32,192 nt of DNA, taken from the NCBI GenBank assembly GCA_030612405.1, contig JAUWNY010000005.1, forward strand, positions 1 through 32,192, read 5' to 3'. The position numbers and the translations under genes are program-made. Positions 7,090-14,168 of the stretch are shown piece after piece (position 1 is the first letter of the stretch; each line of letters opens with the position of its first letter). Source of the stretch: Candidatus Methanophagales archaeon. GTDB taxonomy: Archaea; Halobacteriota; Syntropharchaeia; Alkanophagales; Methanospirareceae. The notes under the pieces are model-generated. The model saw nothing but the letters and a program-made list of their open reading frames with translations, had not been told where the DNA came from and searched no databases.

Positions 7090-7971
7090 TTAGCCTCCTA
7101 AAGTCTTTATCAGTCCGGTGCCCTTAACCGCGTATGCTTCATCCATACACGCTTTCATGTATGCTCTGTAAAAGACCACCCAGACAACGGCACCAAGCAC
7201 AATCAACGGTACGCCCTGAACTGCCGATAAAGTCAGTGTTGTCGCTATTCCCAGGATGATACTTGCTATTCCGCCTATCTCAATAGACATGAGCAGCGTT
7301 CTCGCTCTTCTCTCGTCAGCACCAAGGCACGTGTTATAGGGCTGAAGCATACCAAAAGCAGATATAATGAAAATCGCCGCGATTAGTCCGTTGTTTATTA
7401 CATTTGGTAGTACTTTCGCAGGGTCATACGTCCCCACCACAATGGAAATTTCAATTAGCACTGCCAGTGTTCCTGCTATACCTAACTCCGTCATCCCTCG
7501 TTCCAAGCCCGGTATCTTCATATTGATGAACTTATCGCCGTTTGCCAAATTACCTGATACGAAACCCAGCAGTGCAAGAAGCGCAACGCCTGCTAATACG
7601 CCGAATGCTATTTCCACTCCGCCCACTACTAACGTTCCAAAGCTCATTGATGCTACTGCAATTCCCGTTATTCCACCTATAATACCAAATCCCATTGCTA
7701 ACACGCCTATGGATGGAACACCGGTTCCTAATCCGTATCTGGCGGTTTTTCTCACCGAATCCGCGCCCCACGCAAAGACGATCATTATACCTATCCCCTT
7801 GATGAACGCAGGTAGCCCCGGGAATATCGCTATTAATACACAGATGGTTAGCGCAAAAATCCCCAGCCTCGACTCGTTGAAATAGTCAAAGGATAGCCTA
7901 AACTCCTCTTTGGGCTTCGCTTTTTCCTCTTTCTCTTCTTGCTTTGCTTGCTTCGCTTCTTCTTCTCCCAT
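7090..7971 (-). CDS. mtrC: Tetrahydromethanopterin S-methyltransferase subunit C
   Basis: An integral membrane subunit of Mtr, 293 residues with about eight hydrophobic segments. MtrC, D and E form the membrane part that moves sodium ions. The family body starts near FNESRLGIFALTICVLIAIF. In front of it is a highly charged stretch of about 22 residues (EEEAKQAKQEEKEEKAKPKE) that I do not expect in most MtrC proteins, although the ATG at 7971 with GGAGG upstream looks genuine. The segment NTCLGADERRARTLLMSIEI is a family hallmark. It lies 4 nt after mtrD. Confidence 0.95.
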   Translation of the reverse strand: MGEEEAKQAKQEEKEEKAKPKEEFRLSFDYFNESRLGIFALTICVLIAIFPGLPAFIKGIGIMIVFAWGADSVRKTARYGLGTGVPSIGVLAMGFGIIGGITGIAVASMSFGTLVVGGVEIAFGVLAGVALLALLGFVSGNLANGDKFINMKIPGLERGMTELGIAGTLAVLIEISIVVGTYDPAKVLPNVINNGLIAAIFIISAFGMLQPYNTCLGADERRARTLLMSIEIGGIASIILGIATTLTLSAVQGVPLIVLGAVVWVVFYRAYMKACMDEAYAVKGTGLIKTLGG

Positions 7972-7975
7972 CTCG

Positions 7976-8704
7976 TTACATTACACCTCCTACTAACGTG
8001 CCGGTAAGCATTGCTATCACTACGATGACCCCACAAAGTGCAGACACGATTAAGGAACAGGTAAGCCCTGTTCGTATCCGAGCCTTGAACTTCGGGTCAT
8101 GGAATCCCTCTATCGTCCCTCCGATGTTATACGCTGCGATGATTGCGTTGGCAATAAAAATACCCATTGCCACTATCCCTGCAGTTGCCACGGAGAAGTG
8201 TGCATAGCTGTCTGAGACGAGCATGACGTAAATAAGTGCACCGCCAAATCCGCCTGAAAAACCACCCAGTATTCCCGAGACGAAACTCGCTGTCGGAACT
8301 CCGTGTCCATCTGTCCGTGGTGTCTTGTATTCCGTCTGCGATTCCTTGGTTATCGGGTCCACTGCCACTCTGCCCGAACAGGGCACTATACCAGCACCAA
8401 AGATGTATATCAGGTTTGCAACAAACATGGTGAACCCCATCATCAACATCGAGCCCACGGCACCTGACAGAGCAACAAGGATTACGCTTGGTTTTGTCGC
8501 CCAAAAACTCGCCACCGTTGACGCCGTGAATAAGCCCGTAACTGCTGCCCCGGTCATCAGCATCACACATCCGGTTGCAATTCCCGTGGCAGTAGACATT
8601 GCCGCTGGTGCTCCCCCCACGGGCATTAAATGAACCGCAAGAGACGACAGTAGCCCACCTATTATTATACACACCAATACCAACAAAAGTGTTATCGGCT
8701 CCAT
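7976..8704 (-). CDS. mtrD: Tetrahydromethanopterin S-methyltransferase subunit D
   Basis: An integral membrane subunit, 242 residues, about six hydrophobic segments. Family stretches seen are HLMPVGGAPAAMSTATGIAT near residue 25, GAGIVPCSGRVAVDPITKES near 105 and TDGHGVPTASFVSG near 130. Together with MtrC and MtrE it forms the sodium-translocating membrane module. The gene starts with ATG 54 nt after mtrE, with a GAGTGAAAAGAGAAG stretch as ribosome-binding region, and is followed 4 nt later by mtrC. Confidence 0.96.
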   Translation of the reverse strand: MEPITLLLVLVCIIIGGLLSSLAVHLMPVGGAPAAMSTATGIATGCVMLMTGAAVTGLFTASTVASFWATKPSVILVALSGAVGSMLMMGFTMFVANLIYIFGAGIVPCSGRVAVDPITKESQTEYKTPRTDGHGVPTASFVSGILGGFSGGFGGALIYVMLVSDSYAHFSVATAGIVAMGIFIANAIIAAYNIGGTIEGFHDPKFKARIRTGLTCSLIVSALCGVIVVIAMLTGTLVGGVM

Positions 8705-8758
8705 CTTCTCTTTTCACTCCTTAAATTTTCTTTCTCTTTTCTCTTACTCATCTTTTTC

Positions 8759-9715
8759 TTACTCCCCTACGAAAGGCCCGTATTTATTCCTCGCCCACTT
8801 CTCTAACGTCCTGGCTAGTATTACAAGTACTATTGCAATAACTACCCCTATTCCAATGCCCCATGTTGCTGCTACCGCTGGATTAGCCAACCCTTCGATT
8901 GATAATCCACCAAGTAACATTCCTATCACTGTTCTCCAGTTCTCGAACAACACGATGAGCCCGAACGCCAAACCCGTTGCAGGACCGCCGAATTTCGCGC
9001 AAAAAGATGCTACGTCCTTTGACGTCCTTACACCGCAATCGCCGTATCGGCAGATTTGCCCGTGGTAAACTACTCGCCTACCCTCACCAAAAGGTTTATC
9101 CTGAAACGCCCTCTCTGTTCCATAGTGTATGTCACCCGTAGACGATCCGATTGCACCCACTGTTAGCCCCCAGATGAGGCACAGTAAAGGAAGAGGGAAC
9201 GGATTGCTTGCCCCTGTAACACCAGAAAGAATCCCCAAGTTGCACTGTATGTACGCAATAGCCGTAATGCATATCACTGCCATGAAGTTATGGGTTGCTA
9301 TCGGCAACAGATGCCCGTAGAAGACATCGAGATAAATAGGCTGCTCAAATCGTTTATGCGCTGCCTCTCTTCCCACATGGCATGTAGATGACCGAACCAT
9401 GTGCACGAGCGACCCCACTGCTGCACCCACAGGTATTGCTAATATCGCTGCTTTTGGCCCAACGGATTCAAACTGCAGTAATATCAACATTGCTATAGTC
9501 CCTGAGATAGTGCAAGAAAGCGCATAAGACAACCCTTCTCCCGAAATCGCTTTGTTGAAGTACCTGTGTATGTACCCCATCTCTGGCGCTAACTGAATCT
9601 GCGAATTTGGATTGCTCTGTGACCCTATGTCTGACTCCAGGTCCTCGAACATACACGCAATGAATGCCAAGAACGCTATCACCAACATCCATGCAAACAA
9701 ACTTATTACTGGCAT
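8759..9715 (-). CDS. mtrE: Tetrahydromethanopterin S-methyltransferase subunit E
   Basis: First gene of the mtr operon. The 318-residue membrane protein has about six to seven hydrophobic segments and the family's signature loops: DIGSQSNPNSQIQLAPEMGY (residues 29-48), HMVRSSTCHVGREAAHKRF (near 107) and SSTGDIHYGTERAFQD with the CRYGDCGV loop (near 195-225). MtrE is a core sodium-channel subunit of the Mtr complex. The N-terminal helix follows directly from the ATG at 9715. Two candidate promoters lie upstream (near 9743 and 9800), and the divergent mmp14 gene starts about 250 nt away. Confidence 0.97.
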   Translation of the reverse strand: MPVISLFAWMLVIAFLAFIACMFEDLESDIGSQSNPNSQIQLAPEMGYIHRYFNKAISGEGLSYALSCTISGTIAMLILLQFESVGPKAAILAIPVGAAVGSLVHMVRSSTCHVGREAAHKRFEQPIYLDVFYGHLLPIATHNFMAVICITAIAYIQCNLGILSGVTGASNPFPLPLLCLIWGLTVGAIGSSTGDIHYGTERAFQDKPFGEGRRVVYHGQICRYGDCGVRTSKDVASFCAKFGGPATGLAFGLIVLFENWRTVIGMLLGGLSIEGLANPAVAATWGIGIGVVIAIVLVILARTLEKWARNKYGPFVGE

Positions 9716-9738
9716 GAGGAGAAGTTGGTAAATAACTC

Positions 9739-9748
9739 TTTATAAAGT
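9739..9748 (-). promoter_or_regulatory. Second candidate TATA box for mtr
   Basis: The palindromic string CTTTATAAAG lies 24-33 nt upstream of the mtrE start, so transcription from it would be nearly leaderless. It competes with the BRE/TATA element at 9794-9808 as the mtr promoter. Confidence 0.35.
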
Positions 9749-9793
9749 TTTCTATTTTTTCGTGCGGGGAACATTATAAGCAGAAAGGGGAAA

Positions 9794-9808
9794 CATAAAT
9801 AACTTTCG
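9794..9808 (-). promoter_or_regulatory. BRE/TATA promoter of the mtr operon
   Basis: On the minus strand, CGAAAGTTATTTATG combines a purine-rich BRE-like half with a TATA-like half. The same first ten bases, CGAAAGTTAT, stand before two other minus-strand units (19702-19693 and 24459-24450). From here transcription would start near 9774, leaving a leader of about 60 nt before mtrE. Confidence 0.5.
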
Positions 9809-9826
9809 TTTTGGGTGTGAGTTATA

Positions 9827-9838
9827 ACCCGAACGGGT
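9827..9838. promoter_or_regulatory. Small palindrome, possible operator
   Basis: ACCCG-AA-CGGGT is a perfect 5-bp inverted repeat with a 2-base centre; a flanking GTT/AAC pair extends it if three bases bulge. It lies between the mtr promoter and the candidate mmp14 promoter, where a regulator could act on both. There is no further evidence. Confidence 0.3.
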
Positions 9839-9885
9839 AACAAAACGCCGAACAGGGAGATATGCCGTTTTCTGCAAAAACAGAC

Positions 9886-9895
9886 AAAATATTTA
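9886..9895 (+). promoter_or_regulatory. Putative TATA box of mmp14-17-7
   Basis: ACAAAATATTTATTTC provides a TATA-like core about 70 nt upstream of the chosen mmp14 ATG. A second AT-rich core (ATTATTATAACA) lies near 9906-9914. Either could serve; the sequence does not decide. Confidence 0.35.
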
Positions 9896-9962
9896 TTTCA
9901 ATGGCATTATTATAACATACGCACTTTAGATAGTTGAATTGGTAAAGAAGGAAAGAAGAACA

Positions 9963-11396
9963 ATGGGCATATTTGGGAAAAAGCATCATCCACGAATACT
10001 TAAAACCGAGAAGATTAGTTATGCAGATTTGTTTTTTATCCTGCGTCTTTCAAGAGGAGACCTCACGTTAAGACCCATTTTTATTGCCGCAAGTGTTGAA
10101 CTTGGAAACAGCACTACCAAATCTATATTGACCGCTACGAATTTGAAAACCGGAAAGACATATATCCTTGACAAGGCAGTTAAGATGACAAGAGAGGCTC
10201 GTTCTGACCGTGATTCGTTCTGCCATACGTTAAGTTTGGTGGACCTTTCTGAAGAATCCATTGCGGATTTGGTAAAAAGGACGCTGCAGGACTGCGCGAA
10301 ATCCGCGGGGATAACTCCCCCTGATTTGCATTTCGTCGTTCGCTCCACGGGTGTAACGGCATGTTTCTCAAAGATTGAGGAGGTGGAGGGCGTAATAAAG
10401 GCGTTAGCAAAAGGATGTATGCTTGCCGGCGTGCCCCCAAGGAAGATGATTTCGCCCATGACAGTAGAAAATATCGCACCAGAGCTGAGGAAGTATTCAA
10501 GAATGGAAAAGACATATTTCGACGGTGCTGTGACCGGGAACATCCCCCCGGCAGGTGAGTCCATAGTAGGGAACGAGATGGAAGGGGAGCTTGTAACTGC
10601 CGGGCTTAAGGAAGCAGCTAAATGGCTTGACGTTGATTACCGTAACCCTGCTCTATCCCTTGATTTTGGCACCACACTCGCAGGTCGAATAACGGATGAT
10701 GGGTTGCCTTATGCACGTGTCATTGGTAGCTTTTGCGGTTTAGCCGGTGCAATACCCGATGCAGTAGTATCAAAAGTTGTGAAGGTTGATTTCCCTTCCG
10801 TACTCGATCTACAAAGGAAGAAGGGAAAGGTAAAGAAGGAGATAGTGAAAGAATATACAGAGAATATTTTCGGGCATGTACAGATAGAAAAGATAAAAAG
10901 TGGCACCCGGGTGGGCGGTGTCCCCGTGAACGTAGAAGCAGCGGAGAGAAGCGATGTTGTGTTAATCGGAGTGGATGCTGGACATAACCTCTCTGATCTT
11001 CCTAAAATAGCTGATATCGGTGCAGAACTCGTAAGAGAGGAAGGAGAACAGTATATTATGCCAGTAATAGACGAGTTATCGGGGTGTATGGTGGAGGGAG
11101 CGGTAGGAATAGCAAAAGAGGAAGGTTTATATTTACCCGATACAAAAATAGGAATAACAGGTAGAGCAGGGATAACGGGAAGAAAGCCTGAGATAATACT
11201 GGAAAACCTGAGCGGATTATTTGGAAAGAAAATGGATGCAGAAGTGATATTTACGGATGACGCACTGGCGCGGGGTGCTGCGGTTCTTGGCAGGTGTATG
11301 CACCAGTTTGGAACGCCTGAGAATCCGCTAGGCGGAGCTCAGGGTCATGGCTGTGTATATGGCAAGCGGGTAAAGAGGCAGAAAGGAGGGTTTTGA
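9963..11396 (+). CDS. Methanogenesis marker protein 14
   Basis: A 477-residue protein of the methanogenesis marker 14 family, with an actin/Hsp70/BcrAD-like ATPase fold. Visible nucleotide-binding signatures are VELGNSTTKSILTATN (near residue 44), LSLDFGTTLAGRI (near 230) and GVDAGHNL (near 340), followed by the conserved IGITGRAGITGRKP (near 400). The C-terminal QGHGCVYG is also typical. The frame is open from a TTG at 9939, but AAGGAAAG stands right before the ATG at 9963, and the resulting MGIFGKK start matches the family. Its biochemical role is unknown; it occurs in MCR-containing archaea. It heads the unit mmp14-mmp17-mmp7 and diverges from mtr. Confidence 0.9.
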   Translation: MGIFGKKHHPRILKTEKISYADLFFILRLSRGDLTLRPIFIAASVELGNSTTKSILTATNLKTGKTYILDKAVKMTREARSDRDSFCHTLSLVDLSEESIADLVKRTLQDCAKSAGITPPDLHFVVRSTGVTACFSKIEEVEGVIKALAKGCMLAGVPPRKMISPMTVENIAPELRKYSRMEKTYFDGAVTGNIPPAGESIVGNEMEGELVTAGLKEAAKWLDVDYRNPALSLDFGTTLAGRITDDGLPYARVIGSFCGLAGAIPDAVVSKVVKVDFPSVLDLQRKKGKVKKEIVKEYTENIFGHVQIEKIKSGTRVGGVPVNVEAAERSDVVLIGVDAGHNLSDLPKIADIGAELVREEGEQYIMPVIDELSGCMVEGAVGIAKEEGLYLPDTKIGITGRAGITGRKPEIILENLSGLFGKKMDAEVIFTDDALARGAAVLGRCMHQFGTPENPLGGAQGHGCVYGKRVKRQKGGF

Positions 11397-11403
11397 GGTT
11401 GAG

Positions 11404-11976
11404 ATGGAGATAAAAGTAGAAGGAGGCGATGAATATGCAAACGCAAGTTATACGAACGTTTGCAATGATGTGTTCAGGGATGTAGGGCTACGGAGTAACA
11501 TAGACAGGGTATATATGTATTGCAACGCTGCGGAACATGTTTTTATTATTTCTATTAAAATCGGCAGAGTGCCAAGCCCTGTGAAGGTATGGGATGTGAC
11601 GTTGCGTGAAGGGAATAAGTTAAGGATTACAAAGGAGGAATATGCGCCCAAACTGCTTGCCCTATTGTGGGACCGATACGACGAGCGAGTGCAGCAGGAG
11701 AGCAGATTGATAATAAAGTTTGAACTGGATGAGGAGGAAGTAGCGAAACTTAACGAGTTGGTCGTCTACGACCCGAAGGAAGATTTGACCGTTAGGATGT
11801 TAGATGGAATAGACAGGATATTACCCGAGGGTGCACGCGTGCGGTATCCAATCCCTTCTGCACAGGGGCAGGGGATAACCATTATCGCTTCAGAGAATCC
11901 TATATCGGATGAATGGAAGGTAAAAGCGAAGGAGCTGGTAGGTGGGATAGCTTCGAGTGGGGAGGTGCATAATTGA
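11404..11976 (+). CDS. Methanogenesis marker protein 17
   Basis: A 190-residue protein of marker family 17. The N-terminal VEGGDEYANASYTNVCNDVF, the central DPKEDLTVRMLDGIDRILPE and the C-terminal GQGITIIASENPISDEWK match what I know of the family. Marker 17 has been reported in the MCR activation complex together with McrC, marker 3, marker 7 and the A2 ATPase; that is literature knowledge, not visible here. The ATG is 7 nt after the mmp14 stop and the gene ends 3 nt before mmp7, so the three are tightly coupled. No McrC or A2 gene is in the window. Confidence 0.88.
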   Translation: MEIKVEGGDEYANASYTNVCNDVFRDVGLRSNIDRVYMYCNAAEHVFIISIKIGRVPSPVKVWDVTLREGNKLRITKEEYAPKLLALLWDRYDERVQQESRLIIKFELDEEEVAKLNELVVYDPKEDLTVRMLDGIDRILPEGARVRYPIPSAQGQGITIIASENPISDEWKVKAKELVGGIASSGEVHN

Positions 11977-11979
11977 ACT

Positions 11980-12879
11980 ATGTATAAAATAATGATGTTT
12001 TCGGGTGGTGTATACAAATTCAACGAATTAATAGAGACAGTCGAGGATATTGGCGGTTTTATATTGCAGTCAATGGTGATGCAGACAGAGACGATGCTGC
12101 ACCTGGCGTTCCCGGCGGAGGAGGAGCCACGTATCAAAGCCAAAGCGAAGGAATTAGGTGGTAAACTAAAAGATTTGCCGCTGGGTGGAGCAGAGATAAT
12201 GGTGGTCGTTCCTTCGCTGGGTAAACATCACGCTGTTTATCCTATGTGTGACATAGCGGAGTTTTTACGCAGAAATGGTGCGATTACGGATATGATGGGG
12301 TTGGCGAGAGGCGTGGGGAAGAGGATAGCACAGATGACCGTAGAGGAAAAGGCGATAATAAATGAATGCGATGCCGCAGTATTTGTGTTCGGGAATTTTA
12401 AGGAGTGTATCAAGAAGAAGGTAAAGCTATGCGAAATGATAGACGTGCCGTACATCATCGTTGGAGGACCGTCGGCGTCGGACGTTGACATACCACATTA
12501 TGTCGGTGGAGTGGGAAGAAGGACAAGCAGGATGAATCGAAAGGAAGATATAGAAAAATTAAGTGAGATGGCAACGGCGTTGGCGGACGTACTGGAAGAG
12601 AAAAGGATAGAACTGGAAGAAGACCCCTTAGCTGCTTCTCCTTTGTTCATTAAAGAGATGATAGAGATGATTCTACCACCAAAAGTTACAGAGGAATTCC
12701 CTATTGTGATTCACATGGATGGTTTGCGGGTGAAAGTAGATGCAGAGGACGAAGAAAGGATAAGAGACATAGAAATAGGAAAAAGAAAGCTTTCTGAGAT
12801 TTGCGAGATAAAAAAATCGTTATACGAGGGGTATCTGCTGGAAATATTACCAGAAGCAGTGGCAGGGGAGATATTCTAA
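11980..12879 (+). CDS. Methanogenesis marker protein 7
   Basis: A 299-residue protein of marker family 7. Typical segments are MYKIMMFSGGVYKFNELIE at the start, VVVPSLGKHHAVYPMCDIAE (near residue 72), GLARGVGKRIAQMTVEEKA (near 108) and the cysteines in FKECIKKKVKLCE (near 146). Marker 7 is associated with the MCR activation complex. The ATG is preceded by GGGGAGG, and mmp17 ends 3 nt upstream. It ends in TAA, 17 nt before the R3 hairpin repeat that probably closes the transcript. The last acidic-basic stretch (EDEERIRDIEIGKRKLSEIC) lies in the expected place. Confidence 0.9.
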   Translation: MYKIMMFSGGVYKFNELIETVEDIGGFILQSMVMQTETMLHLAFPAEEEPRIKAKAKELGGKLKDLPLGGAEIMVVVPSLGKHHAVYPMCDIAEFLRRNGAITDMMGLARGVGKRIAQMTVEEKAIINECDAAVFVFGNFKECIKKKVKLCEMIDVPYIIVGGPSASDVDIPHYVGGVGRRTSRMNRKEDIEKLSEMATALADVLEEKRIELEEDPLAASPLFIKEMIEMILPPKVTEEFPIVIHMDGLRVKVDAEDEERIRDIEIGKRKLSEICEIKKSLYEGYLLEILPEAVAGEIF

Positions 12880-12895
12880 ATTAAATTCTTACGAT

Positions 12896-12933
12896 GGACA
12901 CACACCCCACCATTTCCACTGGAAGGTGTCTTT
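12896..12933 (+). terminator. R3 repeat copy, hairpin after mmp7
   Basis: GGACACACACCCCACCATTT followed by CCACTGGAAGGTG can fold (ACC-AT-TTCC with GGAA-GGT around ACT) and runs into CTTTTTC. A near copy in the opposite orientation lies at 27670-27696, also right after a gene. Position and T-run suggest a transcription terminator made from a dispersed repeat. Confidence 0.5.
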
Positions 12934-12978
12934 TTCACCACTCGGGCTGATGAAATCGACAAAAGAAAATAAATTATA

Positions 12979-13062
12979 GACACGGATTAACACAGATAGA
13001 CGATAATTAAATAAGTCCGCGTAAATCCGTGTAAATCTGTGTCCTAAATAGAAGGAAGTTTT
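12979..13062. repeat. R1 repeat copy B with an inverted partner
   Basis: The direct R1 copy (13015-13062) has the same core and the TAAATAGAAGGAAGTT tail seen at the left edge. Just before it, GACACGGATTAACACAGAT (12979-12997) is the reverse complement of the R1 core at 13025-13043, matching 16 of 19 positions. The pair forms a long potential hairpin between two convergent genes, and the methyltransferase stop lies at its right edge. Confidence 0.7.
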
Positions 13063-13064
13063 AA

Positions 13065-13655
13065 TCAACATACTTCAAAATTCCACCATAAAACGCTTTT
13101 CGAGAAAGTTCCTTTTCTTAATTCTGATTGCTCAATTAGTTCCTTTGCTTCATCTAAAGTAAAAGCTGATTTTATCTCGTTTTCAAAAATTCCAAGCCAG
13201 GAACGCCGAAGGTCTTTTATAAAAAGGTAACCGTCAGGTTTAAGTACCCGCTCTATCTCATTTAACATAATAATGGGTTTACTAACCCCATGAACCATGT
13301 TAGTACTAAACACTACGTCAAATGTATTCTCTTCAAAGTACAATTTTTGGACATCGCCCTTTTTAAATTTTAATCGCCCTTCAATATCAGTATCAAATAC
13401 GCGGGAATTCGCATATTCTAAGAGTGGCTCTGACAAATCAATTCCAATTATTTCGCACTCCGGGATTTCTTTTGCCAGAACGGCATCCATACCCCCAAAA
13501 CCGCAACCCGCATCAAGAATTTTTCCTTTTTCAAAACCAATGGAAGCTAACTTTTTTGCGTAGTCATACCCCAGCTTTTCAATTATCTTCTTATGTTTCT
13601 TTATGTAGCGTTTAGCAAAATTCTTGTCGTTAAAGTCTTTTTTATGCTTTTTCAT
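13065..13655 (-). CDS. Class I SAM-dependent methyltransferase
   Basis: A 196-residue methyltransferase of the UbiE/COQ5-like (methyltransferase 11/25) type. Motif I is ILDAGCGFGGMDAVLA (near residue 46), the acidic residue at the end of strand 2 is in IIGIDLSEPLLEYANSR, and post-I FKKGDVQKLYFEENTFDVVF is clear. The substrate is not predictable. I use the ATG at 13655 because GTGAGG lies about 9 nt before it; the upstream GTG at 13670 is part of that site. The gene ends at the edge of the R1 hairpin. It lies 144 nt beyond the last gene of the DNA-modification operon on the same strand, so cotranscription is possible but unproven. Confidence 0.85.
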   Translation of the reverse strand: MKKHKKDFNDKNFAKRYIKKHKKIIEKLGYDYAKKLASIGFEKGKILDAGCGFGGMDAVLAKEIPECEIIGIDLSEPLLEYANSRVFDTDIEGRLKFKKGDVQKLYFEENTFDVVFSTNMVHGVSKPIIMLNEIERVLKPDGYLFIKDLRRSWLGIFENEIKSAFTLDEAKELIEQSELRKGTFSKSVLWWNFEVC

Positions 13656-13799
13656 AATTTTTCGCCTCACTTATTTTTCTTTCCTTTTTCAAAAATCTCT
13701 GCCCACAAGTATTAACACTCCAAGGACAGCTTTTTTAATTGTTTCTTTCATTTTTTTTTAGTTCCATAAAGTTAATGGATTATGTGAAATTTGATTTTA

Positions 13800-14168
13800 T
13801 CACTTTTCAATTTCGGCCACATAACTGTAGAAGTCGAGTGTCCCTATATCATTTTCGTGGGCTATCTCGTTTATCCCCCATTCTGCATGATCAACCAACT
13901 TTTTCACTCTATCTTCCGGCTTTAAGTCGGGATATATACCAAGCATTATAGCAGCAAAAATTCCATCTGGGTCTAGGCTATTTACATTCTGGAACGTATC
14001 TCTTTTTCCGACTTCCTTTGTTCTCCCCTTTGCTATTCCAAGAGATGCACCTAGCCACCAGACATCTCGTTGTTCCTTAAATAACCCTTGAGTGACCAAT
14101 TGTTTCATTTGTGTTTTAGCATTGTCACTTGCAGGGATTGTTATGACTTTTCCAAAAGCTTCATTCAT
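13800..14168 (-). CDS. Small accessory protein of the DNA-modification operon, 122 aa
   Basis: The family is not firmly recognised. The size and the position directly after a DndD-like gene resemble DndE, but I see no clear DndE signature. The core (WWLGASLGIAKGRTKEVGKR, residues 37-56, then NVNSLDPDGIFAAIMLGIYP near 62) looks conserved and helical, and the C-terminal half contains LVDHAEWGINEIA. The ATG overlaps the dndD-like stop by one base (TAATG) with GGGGAGG upstream. That is strong translational coupling, so a stoichiometric partner role is likely. A DndE-like DNA-end-binding role is only an inference. Confidence 0.75.
   Translation of the reverse strand: MNEAFGKVITIPASDNAKTQMKQLVTQGLFKEQRDVWWLGASLGIAKGRTKEVGKRDTFQNVNSLDPDGIFAAIMLGIYPDLKPEDRVKKLVDHAEWGINEIAHENDIGTLDFYSYVAEIEK

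Noticed and set aside
1509-9000. Genome-wide recoding of TAG as pyrrolysine
   Set aside because: mtrH, mtrF, DUF1684, GGGP synthase and queC end in TAG at their normal family length, and mtrH's TAG abuts a terminator hairpin.
4660-9320. Long plus-strand open frames opposite the mtr genes
   Set aside because: They are antisense shadows of mtrH, G, F, A, C, D and E, with low-complexity Ser/Pro/Ile-rich translations and no family features.
13689-13751. A 20-aa microprotein (MKETIKKAVLGVLILVGRDF) upstream of the SAM methyltransferase
   Set aside because: It is a short AT-rich open frame with no ribosome-binding site I trust and no homologue in mind; the 13656-13799 gap otherwise holds nothing clear.
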